A stretch of DNA of 16,610 bases from an uncultured Eubacterium sp. (GTDB lineage Bacteria; Bacillota; Clostridia; Lachnospirales; Lachnospiraceae), in assembly GCA_946611445.1 (NCBI GenBank), contig CAMODP010000020.1, positions 1-16,610 of the forward strand. Reading direction: 5' to 3'. The notes beneath the pieces are model-generated. The model searched no databases, was not told where the DNA came from, and was given only the letters and a program-made list of their open reading frames with translations. Positions 7,091 through 15,926 of the stretch are shown one piece after another. Numbering within the stretch: the first letter of the stretch is position 1; each line of letters starts with the position of its first letter. The position numbers were made by a program, and so were the translations under genes.

Positions 7091-7152
7091 TTGTGCGGCC
7101 TGGCTCATTCCGACGCTGTAGTTCAGACTATCCGCTGCAGTCCGGCCATGAC

Positions 7153-8196
7153 TTACGGGAACAGCGGCGGCATCCTCAATCCCTCTGCCTCGTCCAGCCC
7201 GAACAGCAGATTCATGTTCTGCACAGCCTGTCCGGCAGCTCCTTTTACCAGATTGTCCAGTGCCGCCATGATGATGACGCGGCCGGTCCGCGGGTCGACG
7301 CGGAAGCCGATGTCGACATAGTTGCTGCCTTCCACCCACCGGGTCTCGGCGCAGACGCCCGGATCCAGAAGACGGATAAAGGTTTCTGTTCCGTAATACT
7401 TTTCGTAGGCGGTCCGCACCTGTTCTTCTGTGATTCCCTTGTCTGTAAGAGATGCATAGGCTGTCACAAGTATGCCGCGGTTCATCGGCACCAGGTGCGG
7501 TGTGAAGCTGACGGTCACTTCTCTGCCCGCAGCCCCGGAGAGCTGCTCTTCGATCTCCGGTGTATGCCGGTGCGTCGCCACGCCGTACGCTTTGATGTTC
7601 TCGTTGACCTCGCAGAACAGATTGGCGGTCTTCGCGCCGCGGCCTGCGCCGCTGGTTCCTGATTTGGCATCTATGATCAGCGTATCCGGATCAATCAGCC
7701 CCTCTTTTATGAGCGGCCACGCGCTGAGAATCGAACATGTCGTATAACAGCCGGGATTGGCTACGATCCGCGCAGAGCGGATCTGTTCGCGGTTCAGCTC
7801 ACACAGGCCGTATACCGCTTCCGGAAGATACTGCGGCGCGCGGTGTTCCAGGCCGTACCATTTTTCATAGACCTTCACGTCCTTCAGCCGGAAATCGGCT
7901 GACAGATCAACTATCTTTACCTTCCGCAGAATATCTTCCGTGACCAGAGAAGCGCAGAGTCCCTGCGGCGTAGCCGTGAAAATGACATCTGCCTCCTCCG
8001 CGAGTGCTTCCATATTGTCGTCGCGGCAGACATCCCCGACCAGGCGGAACATGTTGCCGTAGATTTTTGCGAATGGCTGTTCAATGTAGCTGCGCGACCC
8101 GTACCAGACGATCTCCGTCTCCGGATGGGCGGTCAGCAGACGTACCAGTTCCGCTCCTGCATAGCCTGTGGATCCGATAATTCCTGCTCGTACCAT
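7153..8196 (-). CDS. argC: N-acetyl-gamma-glutamyl-phosphate reductase
   Basis: This 347-residue enzyme reduces N-acetylglutamyl phosphate to the semialdehyde with NADPH. The nucleotide-binding GSTGYAG lies at 8-14, the catalytic Cys150 in ANPGCYTTCSIL, and the conserved HRHTPEIEEQL at 209-219. The long (type 1) form fits the length. The ATG at 8196 is chosen because GGGCAGGG lies 7 bases upstream; an in-frame ATG at 8274 would lie upstream of the promoter's -10 box. It is the first gene of argCJBD, divergent from argG across a 208-base control region. Confidence 0.97.
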   Translation of the reverse strand: MVRAGIIGSTGYAGAELVRLLTAHPETEIVWYGSRSYIEQPFAKIYGNMFRLVGDVCRDDNMEALAEEADVIFTATPQGLCASLVTEDILRKVKIVDLSADFRLKDVKVYEKWYGLEHRAPQYLPEAVYGLCELNREQIRSARIVANPGCYTTCSILSAWPLIKEGLIDPDTLIIDAKSGTSGAGRGAKTANLFCEVNENIKAYGVATHRHTPEIEEQLSGAAGREVTVSFTPHLVPMNRGILVTAYASLTDKGITEEQVRTAYEKYYGTETFIRLLDPGVCAETRWVEGSNYVDIGFRVDPRTGRVIIMAALDNLVKGAAGQAVQNMNLLFGLDEAEGLRMPPLFP

Positions 8197-8230
8197 ATAA
8201 ATACCCTGCCCTTTCTGCGATACTCTACTG

Positions 8231-8259
8231 AATATACATCCGAAAAGGCGCTCTGTAAA
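8231..8259 (-). promoter_or_regulatory. Promoter for argCJBD
   Basis: The minus strand has a TTTACA -35 box (8254-8259) and a TATATT -10 box (8231-8236) with a 17-base spacer. The ARG-box-like sequence lies immediately upstream of the -35 box. Confidence 0.75.
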
Positions 8260-8261
8260 GA

Positions 8262-8306
8262 CTGAATATTGCATATTTATGCATTTAATAAATACATTAT
8301 GCAGTT
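8262..8306. promoter_or_regulatory. Putative ArgR operator (ARG-box-like palindromes)
   Basis: TGCATATTTATGCA at 8270-8283 is a near-perfect palindrome that fits the general ARG-box form TGNAT-4-ATNCA. It overlaps TGAATATTGCATA on the left and is followed by TGCATTTAATAAATACA and ACATTATGCAG on the right. The set sits between the divergent argC and argG promoters, where an arginine repressor would act. No ArgR gene is in the window. Assignment rests on position and resemblance. Confidence 0.5.
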
Positions 8307-8332
8307 TTCCTTATATTCATTGCTTTTCGTAC

Positions 8333-8361
8333 TTGCATTCCCGCCCGGTATGATGTATAGT
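8333..8361 (+). promoter_or_regulatory. Promoter for argG
   Basis: TTGCAT (8333-8338) and TATAGT (8356-8361) are separated by 17 bases. Transcription would start near 8368, and the AGGAGG ribosome site is at 8388-8393. Confidence 0.78.
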
Positions 8362-8404
8362 AACTTGCAGATTTTTAAATTGAAAACAGGAGGTTTCCTT
8401 AATA

Positions 8405-9622
8405 ATGAATGAAAAAGTGATACTGGCCTATTCCGGCGGTCTGGATACAACCGCCATCATTCCCTGGCTGAAGGAGAACTTCGGCTACGATGTCGTCTGT
8501 GTCTGCATTGACTGCGGTCAGGGCGAGGAGCTGGACGGCCTTGAGGACCGCGCAAAGGCATCCGGCGCCGCGAAATTATATATAGAAAACATTACTGATG
8601 AATTCTGTGATGATTTCATCATGCCGTGCGTACAGGCCGGTGCCGTCTATGAGCACAAGTATCTGCTCGGCACCTCCATGGCCCGTCCGGCGATTGCCAA
8701 ACGGCTGGTCGAGATCGCGCGCAAAGAGAATGCCACAGCTATCTGCCACGGCGCCACCGGAAAGGGCAATGACCAGATTCGCTTTGAGCTGGGCATCAAG
8801 GCGCTGGCTCCGGATCTGAAGATCATTGCGCCCTGGCGCATGCCGGAGGTGTGGAAGATGAACTCCCGGGAAGAGGAAGTGCAATACTGCCGTGATCACG
8901 GAATCGACCTGCCTTTCTCCATGGGCAAGGGCTACAGCAGGGACCGCAACCTGTGGCACATCAGCCACGAGGGACTGGAGCTGGAGGATCCGGCCAGCGA
9001 GCCGAATTATGACGAGCTGCTGGTCCTGAGCGTTACACCGCAGAAGGCACCTGACGAGGTTACGGAAGTGACCATGACATTTGAGGCAGGTGTGCCGAAG
9101 ACATTGAACGGAAAAGCAATGAAAGTCTCGGAGATTATCGCGGAGCTGAACCGGCTCGGCGGCGAAAACGGCATCGGTATCGTGGACATTGTGGAAAACC
9201 GTGTAGTCGGCATGAAGTCCCGCGGTATCTATGAGACACCCGGCGGCACCATCCTGATGGAAGCCCATGACCAGCTCGAAGAGCTGATTCTGGACCGCGA
9301 CACGATGGAGATGAAGAAGAAGCTGGGCAGCCAGTTCGCGCAGATCGTCTACGAAGGCAAGTGGTTCACGCCTCTGCGGGAAGCCATCCAGGCTTTTGTG
9401 GAATCCACACAGAAATATGTCACAGGTGAAGTCAGGTTCAAACTCTACAAGGGCAATATCATCAAAGCCGGCACCTCATCTCCGTACAGCCTGTACAATG
9501 AATCCCTGGCCTCTTTCACCACAGGAGACCTGTATGACCATCAGGATGCCAGCGGCTTCATCACTCTGTTCGGACTGCCGCTGAAGGTCCGCGCGATGGT
9601 CCTGGCCGAAAAAGATAAATAA
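8405..9622 (+). CDS. argG: Argininosuccinate synthase
   Basis: This 405-residue enzyme joins citrulline and aspartate using ATP to give argininosuccinate. The N-terminal ATP pyrophosphatase loop AYSGGLDTT lies at 8-16 and CHGATGKGNDQIRFE at 114-128, followed by the family-typical SREEEVQYCRDHGI and NLWHISHEGLELEDP. Length is normal. The ATG at 8405 follows AGGAGG by 11 bases. It is transcribed away from argCJBD; argH, its usual partner, does not follow. A loose CCGG-based hairpin with a CTTTCTC tract after the stop is too weak to call a terminator with confidence. Confidence 0.98.
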   Translation: MNEKVILAYSGGLDTTAIIPWLKENFGYDVVCVCIDCGQGEELDGLEDRAKASGAAKLYIENITDEFCDDFIMPCVQAGAVYEHKYLLGTSMARPAIAKRLVEIARKENATAICHGATGKGNDQIRFELGIKALAPDLKIIAPWRMPEVWKMNSREEEVQYCRDHGIDLPFSMGKGYSRDRNLWHISHEGLELEDPASEPNYDELLVLSVTPQKAPDEVTEVTMTFEAGVPKTLNGKAMKVSEIIAELNRLGGENGIGIVDIVENRVVGMKSRGIYETPGGTILMEAHDQLEELILDRDTMEMKKKLGSQFAQIVYEGKWFTPLREAIQAFVESTQKYVTGEVRFKLYKGNIIKAGTSSPYSLYNESLASFTTGDLYDHQDASGFITLFGLPLKVRAMVLAEKDK

Positions 9623-9674
9623 AGGCTTTTATCCGGTATTTTCCGATTCGCCGGTGGGCTTTCTCCCCCTGTTA

Positions 9675-9683
9675 TGGTATAGT
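9675..9683 (+). promoter_or_regulatory. Extended -10 promoter for the phosphoribosyltransferase-like gene
   Basis: TGGTATAGT is an extended -10 (TGnTATAAT-like) element about 40 bases before the ATG at 9725. No good -35 box is visible, as is common for this promoter class. Confidence 0.5.
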
Positions 9684-9724
9684 ATAAGCAGAAGCATTCA
9701 GTAATGACAGGAAGGAGGAAGCCC

Positions 9725-10372
9725 ATGAAGGAATATGTAAAAATCCCGGCGCCGCTGAACCAGAATGTTCAGCTGAAGGTAGTTGACGGACATTTTGTGA
9801 CATCCCATTCACACACAACCGCTTTTCTTGACTTTACAACAATGAAGACGCGCTGCAGTGAGGCGCACGGAGTGGCGACACTGCTGTCCATGCGATACTC
9901 CGTGAGCACACCGGTCGACACGATCGTCTGCCTGGACGGCACAACCGTCATCGGCACATATCTTGCGGAAGAGCTGACCAGATCCGGTATCCTGTCCTAC
10001 AATGCGCACCGCACCATCTACGTCGTAGCGCCGGAGTATATCAACGGCGGACAGATCCTCTTCCGGGAGAACCTGGAGCTCGCGCTGCGCGGGAAGCATG
10101 TGCTCCTCCTGGTCGGCGCCGTCACGACAGGCCTGACGCTGAAGGCTGCCGCAGACTGTGTCAGCTGCTATCAGGCAAAGATCAGCGGAGCCGCAGCCAT
10201 TTTCAGCACACTGGAGGAAGTTGCGGGAATACCTGTCGCGGCTGCTTTTCATCCTGCTGACCTGCCGCACTACCGCTATTACCGTCAGGAGGATTGTCCT
10301 CTGTGCCGGGAAGGCACTCCCGTTGACGCCATCGCGAACAGCTACGGATATTCCCGGCTGCAGCGGAGTTAA
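9725..10372 (+). CDS. Phosphoribosyltransferase-like (orotate PRTase-like) protein
   Basis: This is a 215-residue cytoplasmic protein. The stretch KHVLLLVGAVTTGLTLKAA (124-142) is laid out like the PRPP-binding loop of type I phosphoribosyltransferases, but the two acidic residues that normally precede the TTG turn are Gly131 and Ala132. Other parts seen are an upstream DTIVCLDGTTVIGTYLAEEL (65-84), which resembles the substrate-side part of orotate PRTase relatives, and a C-terminal CPLCREGTPVDAIANSYGYS (191-210) with a Cys-X2-Cys pair. The start is ATG 9725 after AAGGAGGA; the frame is open from 9704, but that start lacks a ribosome site. Its product is unknown: it may be a divergent PRTase or a PRPP/nucleotide-sensing relative. 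It is convergent with the next gene. Confidence 0.8.
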   Translation: MKEYVKIPAPLNQNVQLKVVDGHFVTSHSHTTAFLDFTTMKTRCSEAHGVATLLSMRYSVSTPVDTIVCLDGTTVIGTYLAEELTRSGILSYNAHRTIYVVAPEYINGGQILFRENLELALRGKHVLLLVGAVTTGLTLKAAADCVSCYQAKISGAAAIFSTLEEVAGIPVAAAFHPADLPHYRYYRQEDCPLCREGTPVDAIANSYGYSRLQRS

Positions 10373-10397
10373 TTGAAAACAGAGTCCTTCACATATC

Positions 10398-10426
10398 AAA
10401 AAACAGGGTGCTTCACGCACCCTGTT
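10398..10426 (-). terminator. Intrinsic terminator overlapping the stop codon of the membrane protein gene
   Basis: On the minus strand ACAGGGTGC and GCACCCTGT form a perfect 9-bp stem with a GTGAA loop, followed by six T residues. The TGA stop (10413-10415) lies in the loop, so the 5' arm encodes the last residues. The stem also lies 30 bases after the convergent plus-strand gene and could stop it too, although the plus-strand T-tract is weak. Confidence 0.9.
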
Positions 10427-11645
10427 CGTATGTGCAGCGGATATAGACCCGCCCGCCGGCGTCACTGTCCATCCAGACGATGTAGTATTCGCTGCAGTCC
10501 TTTGTCACGGCATACGTCAGTCTGCCGGTAAAGAGCTCTCCCTCTCTGGTAACGGACCTGGGAGAATCTATGGTAATGTCGAAGACGTCATCCAGCTCCT
10601 CATCTCTGTAAACCGTCCCGTCCTTCATCTCAAAAGATCCCTGCTTCGAAACAATGTCACTGAAGAAATCCTTCTGGTGACGGTCTGCGGGCGTCCCTTC
10701 CGGATAATAAATCTCATACGTGCAGGCCATATCCACAAAGTCTTCATTGCTCGTCGGAATGAGGCGGATCCGGTTCTGGCTGCTGTTGTACTCGTCAATC
10801 TCAGAAGGATCTATCTGCGCCATATCTGTCATGCGGATATAGACGTCATACGCCTCTCCGTCGATGGTCTTCTTCGTCTTGACCCACTGTCCGGGCGTTG
10901 CCGGCTTTGCAGTCGATGTGTTCAGCCCGAGCACTGCAGATCCCGTAATCTCAGCAGCTTCTTCATCACTGAGAACGTCAGAAGTATCCTCCAGTTCGGA
11001 ATCATCCAGGGCGTCTTTCAGTTCCTCCTCGGTCTGCAGATCCGTATCACTGAAGGCATAGCTGTCATCCCCGAAGTCATAGTCATATCCGGGATCATAG
11101 GACCAGCTGTACTCATATGCGTCATTGTCATAGTCATTGCTGTAGCTGTAAGACCATATTCCTCCGAATATGAGCGATACCACACTGAACAGTACAAGCA
11201 GCGTGCGCACGATAATGCCGATTACCAGAAGGACCTTTCCCGCAGTACTCCCTCCCTGTCTGTTCCGGGGCGGATATTGCTGTCCGTACCCGCCGGACAT
11301 GTTTGCCCCGTACTGTCCTGTCTGTCCTCCGTACGCATTGCCGCCCTGCGGTCCGTTATACGCGCTGCCGTTCTGCCAGCCGTTCCCTGCCGTACCGCCG
11401 CCCTGCCATGCGCCGGTGCCGCTGTCCTGCCAGCCGCTTCCGGAACCCCGGCCGCTGTCGCCCCAGGATCCCTGGCTCATATTGACGCGGGACCTGTCCC
11501 GGGCTTCACTCTGCCGGGCGCTGCCGGCAGCTTCGTTCTGCCGGACGCTGTCTGTCCGGTTGTCTGTCTGTGCATCTGTCTCAAAAGGATTGCGGGATTC
11601 CGTACCGGTTCCCCAAATATCATCATCCCTGTCTGCCGGGCTCAT
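10413..11645 (-). CDS. Unrecognised single-span membrane protein with Gly/Gln/Asn-rich N-terminal arm
   Basis: The protein has about 410 residues and I do not recognise its family. The N-terminal 135 or so residues are low complexity: first acidic and Asn/Gln-rich, then repeats of Gly with Trp, Tyr, Gln and Asn (for example GNGWQNGSAYNGPQGGNAYG). One hydrophobic helix (VLLVIGIIVRTLLVLFSVVSLIFGGIW) follows. Then comes an extracellular Asp/Tyr/Ser-rich stretch, an acidic ELKDALDDSELED segment, and a C-terminal domain of about 160 residues starting near PGQWVKTKK. That domain looks beta-rich and contains two Cys. Cytoplasmic N-terminus and outward C-terminal domain are inferred from charge. ATG 11645 is used; a GTG at 11654 is also possible since AAAGG sits only 3 bases before it. 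It has its own promoter and terminator. Confidence 0.8.
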   Translation of the reverse strand: MSPADRDDDIWGTGTESRNPFETDAQTDNRTDSVRQNEAAGSARQSEARDRSRVNMSQGSWGDSGRGSGSGWQDSGTGAWQGGGTAGNGWQNGSAYNGPQGGNAYGGQTGQYGANMSGGYGQQYPPRNRQGGSTAGKVLLVIGIIVRTLLVLFSVVSLIFGGIWSYSYSNDYDNDAYEYSWSYDPGYDYDFGDDSYAFSDTDLQTEEELKDALDDSELEDTSDVLSDEEAAEITGSAVLGLNTSTAKPATPGQWVKTKKTIDGEAYDVYIRMTDMAQIDPSEIDEYNSSQNRIRLIPTSNEDFVDMACTYEIYYPEGTPADRHQKDFFSDIVSKQGSFEMKDGTVYRDEELDDVFDITIDSPRSVTREGELFTGRLTYAVTKDCSEYYIVWMDSDAGGRVYIRCTYEQGA

Positions 11646-11683
11646 TGCGTTCACCAGCCTTTCTTTTCAAAATATCCGTTTCT

Positions 11684-11713
11684 ATTCTACTACGTTCAAA
11701 TCCCTTTCGTCAA
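11684..11713 (-). promoter_or_regulatory. Promoter for the Gly-rich membrane protein gene
   Basis: The minus strand has a TTGACG -35 box (11708-11713) and a TAGAAT -10 box (11684-11689) with 18 bases between, in the gap after the amidase gene. Confidence 0.65.
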
Positions 11714-11715
11714 AC

Positions 11716-12438
11716 TCATACCAGTGACATGTACTGCTCGGTGATATCACTCTTAAGCCTTTCCCAGGCATCCTCGTGTTCCACAAAATATTTCGGGCAG
11801 TCTTTCCCGGTGATGTCGTAGTGCCGGATCACATCATCGGGCGTCAGGTCGAATGCCTTGCACAGCCAGGCAGTCAGTTCCACCAGGGCACTGTATGTGG
11901 CGGGCGTAAACGCCCCGGACTCGTCCGGATGGCAGCATTCGATAGCCAGGGTATCCGTATTTCTGTCATTCGACGCGTATGACATTTCGCTGCTCGGAAT
12001 GCACTGGATGATCTCTCCCTCAAGTCCGATCACAAAATGACTGCTGACATACAGGTCTTCATCGCTGCTGCCCAGATTTTCAAAATAGTCTCTGTTCTCC
12101 TGCGCCGTAGAACCCGGATTGGCGGTGTAGTGAATCACGATGCCGTTAATCTCGACAAGGGGAAGCTGCGGACGGGAATGCGCGTTTGGCGTCAGCAGCT
12201 GCACGTCCAGCTCAGGACATCCTGCCCAGTATGCCGCTTCTTCCGGTGACATGGATTCGGAAGATGTATTTTTGTCTTCCGGACGAATACTTTCCGCCTG
12301 AAGAGGCGGCGGCTGCGGCCGCCGCCGGGTTCTGATGACAGCCAGCACCAGGATCAGGATCAGCAGGACCGCGCCGGCGGCAAGAAGAATTCTCTGCGTC
12401 TGCCCGAGATGTATTTTCCCTTTTTTCCTTCTGCGCAA
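11716..12438 (-). CDS. Membrane-anchored N-acetylmuramoyl-L-alanine amidase (Amidase_2/PGRP type)
   Basis: The protein has 240 residues. It should cleave the bond between muramic acid and L-alanine in peptidoglycan at the outer face of the membrane. A basic N-terminus is followed by one hydrophobic helix (about 17-36) and a Pro-rich linker. The catalytic domain (about 90-235) has His103 (VIHYTA), a SSHFVIGLEGEIIQ core (132-145), and His206, Lys212 and Cys214 in RHYDITGKDCP. The spacing of the last three matches T7 lysozyme His122/Lys128/Cys130, so the zinc site looks complete. The start is TTG, supported by AAAGGAGA 8 bases upstream and the lack of any suitable ATG. It lies 27 bases after the guaB terminator, leaving no clear room for its own promoter. 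Confidence 0.93.
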   Translation of the reverse strand: MRRRKKGKIHLGQTQRILLAAGAVLLILILVLAVIRTRRRPQPPPLQAESIRPEDKNTSSESMSPEEAAYWAGCPELDVQLLTPNAHSRPQLPLVEINGIVIHYTANPGSTAQENRDYFENLGSSDEDLYVSSHFVIGLEGEIIQCIPSSEMSYASNDRNTDTLAIECCHPDESGAFTPATYSALVELTAWLCKAFDLTPDDVIRHYDITGKDCPKYFVEHEDAWERLKSDITEQYMSLV

Positions 12439-12465
12439 CCCGATCTCTCCTTTCTCCCTGTCTGC

Positions 12466-12503
12466 AAAAACCCCCTGCCTGTCCGGTCGGACACGGCAGG
12501 GGG
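12466..12503 (-). terminator. Intrinsic terminator of guaB
   Basis: On the minus strand CCCCCTGCC pairs with GGCAGGGGG, and the stem continues inside as TGTCCG/CGGACA with one bulged base, followed by five T residues. It begins about 24 bases after the guaB stop. Confidence 0.93.
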
Positions 12504-12526
12504 ACGTTCATTTCATCATGCGGCTG

Positions 12527-14090
<1,564 letters not shown>

Positions 14091-14109
14091 CGTGTTTTTC
14101 TGACGCCGT

Positions 14110-14607
14110 TTACAGGTGCACCCGTGAGGGCATACGCATCCGGAGGTCCTTTTTCATAGATTCAGAAGGCTGCAGCAGAAGGATCTGCCGCTCTCCGCCA
14201 TGCGGTATAACCACAGCGTAAACAGACCCGCTGTCCGCCGCGTCACCGGAGGTGTAATCCACATTTTTCAGGCCTGCGGTCCCGTCCAGAAACGGCGAGC
14301 CTGCAGGAGCCATGATCTCCATCTGGCTCAGGTCATACGATGCCTTGTGCTTCCGGCTTCGCTTTCCGTAAATACAGTCGATATCCAGCGCGCCGTTTAC
14401 ATACGAGTACTCATATTCAATGTCCTGTCTGGGCATCAGCCAGATTCCCAGAATCAGCAAAACCGCTCCGGGCAGCAGAAACACCGTGTGCAGCAATACG
14501 CCGCACAGAAGGCAGACCACGCCGGCGCCGACCGGGAGATACTTCAGCGCAATATTCCCCGCCGTCGGCTTTTTCTTGATCAGGACCTCCGAAAACAGAT
14601 CATCCAT
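14110..14607 (-). CDS. Small membrane protein resembling the DUF6106 family
   Basis: This is a 165-residue protein of unknown function. A short cytoplasmic start (MDDLFSEVLIKKKPTAG) is followed by two closely spaced hydrophobic helices (about 22-40 and 42-58). The soluble remainder runs through the YEYSYVNGALDIDCIYGKRSR and KKDLRMRMP segments, which recall DUF6106 proteins of Clostridia (from memory, not searched). ATG 14607 follows AGGAGG by 8 bases. The start overlaps the 3' end of the upstream regulator gene by 8 bases (ATGGATGA), so the two are likely translationally coupled and cotranscribed. No terminator was recognised after it; the guaB promoter follows within 20 bases. Confidence 0.85.
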   Translation of the reverse strand: MDDLFSEVLIKKKPTAGNIALKYLPVGAGVVCLLCGVLLHTVFLLPGAVLLILGIWLMPRQDIEYEYSYVNGALDIDCIYGKRSRKHKASYDLSQMEIMAPAGSPFLDGTAGLKNVDYTSGDAADSGSVYAVVIPHGGERQILLLQPSESMKKDLRMRMPSRVHL

Positions 14608-15712
14608 AATTGTATCCTCCTGTAAATGAATCTGATTTTCCCGTCTGCCGCAGACGTTCATGCGCCATCATGGCAATGCGGAAAGACATGGCGTCATCAA
14701 ATTTGCGGATATCCAGACCGGTCAGCTTTTCCAGCTTTTCCAGACGGTAGACGAGCGTATTTCTGTGTACGTACAGCTGCCTGGCCGTCTCTGAAATATT
14801 GAGGCTGCAGTCAAAAAACCGCCGTATCGTCAGCATGGTCTCTTCGTCAAGTTCTTCCAGCACGTCCTCCGGAAATGTCTCTCTCAGAAAGCGTTCACAC
14901 AGAGACGCGGGGACTTCCCAGATCAGCCGGCTGATGCCCAGACGGTCACAGGCAATCACTTTCCTGTCCGGCATAAACACACGGCACGCATCCAGCGCCA
15001 TGCGGGCATCCGCAAAGGACCCGGGCAGGTCTTCAAGCTTCGTCACCGGTGTTCCGACGGCGATTCTGGCAGGTATCATGGCTTCGGCATTCAATGTGTC
15101 CAGAAGCGTATGGGCCAGCAGCAATGCATCCTCCCGGTCTTTCCGGGGTGTCTCATATACAATTGTCACATGGGATGCATCGGCGGCAGCGATCATTCCG
15201 CCTGTCCGCGCAGCTGCCAGCACAGCCCGGAACACCTGTATTGCGGTCTCGCAGTCAGATTCATTGAGCTCCGCCAGGAAAAGAATCCTGCAGGCATCTT
15301 CACGGATACGGAGACGGACTGCTTCCTGATGTATATAAGCAGCCGGCACAGTGCCTGTCAGGACGCTCTGCAGAAAACGGCCTTTATCTGTTTTTTCCCT
15401 CGCAGCTATGAGCAGGGCCTCCATCTCAGAGGAGCCTACCCGCGCCGCCAGTTCCCCCGCCTCTCCGGCAGCGGCAATGAACAGTTCTGTCCCGTCTGCG
15501 TCAGCGACTCTCCGTATATACCAGGATCCTGCCTGTACGGTTCCGCTCTCTCCTTCCGGGACTGCCGCAGTCAGCACTGACGGTTTTTCAGAAATGCTGC
15601 CGGAAGCAGCAGCGGCCAGGACCTTACCGCCGGCATCTGTCAGCAGCAGATCCGCGCCGGTTATATCCCGCAGGTCAGACAGCACTTTATTGATCAGTCG
15701 GACAGAAATCAT
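14600..15712 (-). CDS. PucR/CdaR-family transcriptional regulator
   Basis: This is a 370-residue cytoplasmic DNA-binding protein. The N-terminal part (about 1-90, ADLLLTDAGGKVLAAA) looks like a PAS/GAF-type or sugar-diacid sensor fold. The middle (about 140-265) resembles the GGDEF-like central domain of CdaR-type proteins, with ARIAVGTPVTKLEDLPGSF. The C-terminus (about 294-352) is the typical PucR helix-turn-helix: NISETARQLYVHRNTLVYRL, then KLEKLTGLDIRKFDDAMSF. ATG 15712 follows GAGGTGA. The ligand is not evident. It heads a two-gene unit with the small membrane protein and is not next to a purine or diacid pathway gene. An adjacent sugar ABC ATPase gene has its own terminator before it. 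Confidence 0.93.
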   Translation of the reverse strand: MISVRLINKVLSDLRDITGADLLLTDAGGKVLAAAASGSISEKPSVLTAAVPEGESGTVQAGSWYIRRVADADGTELFIAAAGEAGELAARVGSSEMEALLIAAREKTDKGRFLQSVLTGTVPAAYIHQEAVRLRIREDACRILFLAELNESDCETAIQVFRAVLAAARTGGMIAAADASHVTIVYETPRKDREDALLLAHTLLDTLNAEAMIPARIAVGTPVTKLEDLPGSFADARMALDACRVFMPDRKVIACDRLGISRLIWEVPASLCERFLRETFPEDVLEELDEETMLTIRRFFDCSLNISETARQLYVHRNTLVYRLEKLEKLTGLDIRKFDDAMSFRIAMMAHERLRQTGKSDSFTGGYNYG

Positions 15713-15732
15713 GAAATCACCTCATGAACCCC

Positions 15733-15761
15733 ATGATACCCCAGCCCACCCGGTGATTCAA
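15733..15761 (-). promoter_or_regulatory. Promoter for the PucR-type regulator
   Basis: The minus strand has a TTGAAT -35 box (15756-15761) and a TATCAT -10 box (15733-15738) with a 17-base GC-rich spacer. The predicted leader is very short, about 15 nt, and consists mostly of the ribosome site. Confidence 0.7.
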
Positions 15762-15802
15762 GTCTTCTTTTGATTCCGGGTGCGCCTGCTGTTTTATCTC
15801 CG

Positions 15803-15848
15803 AAAAAAAGCAGGCTGACACTCTGCCTGTCGGCATGTATCAGCCTGC
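15803..15848 (-). terminator. Intrinsic terminator of the sugar ABC transporter ATPase gene
   Basis: On the minus strand GCAGGCTGATAC pairs with GTGTCAGCCTGC (one G-U), followed by seven T residues. The 78 bases between the stop codon and this stem show no gene. Confidence 0.93.
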
Positions 15849-15926
15849 CCTCTATCAGTATTCGGCCTGGCCTCGCTCTCTCATGCTGTCTCTCCCGGAT
15901 GCCTGCAAGGTGCCGGATACCTCGTC

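Noticed and set aside
9623..9668. Possible terminator after argG
   Set aside because: The CCGG/CCGG stem with scattered outer pairs and a CTTTCTC tract is too weak to support without a folding calculation.
11300..11560. Possible tandem repeat or CRISPR-like array in the GC-rich stretch
   Set aside because: The repetition is irregular and reflects Gly/Gln/Asn codons of the membrane protein; there are no constant repeat and spacer units.
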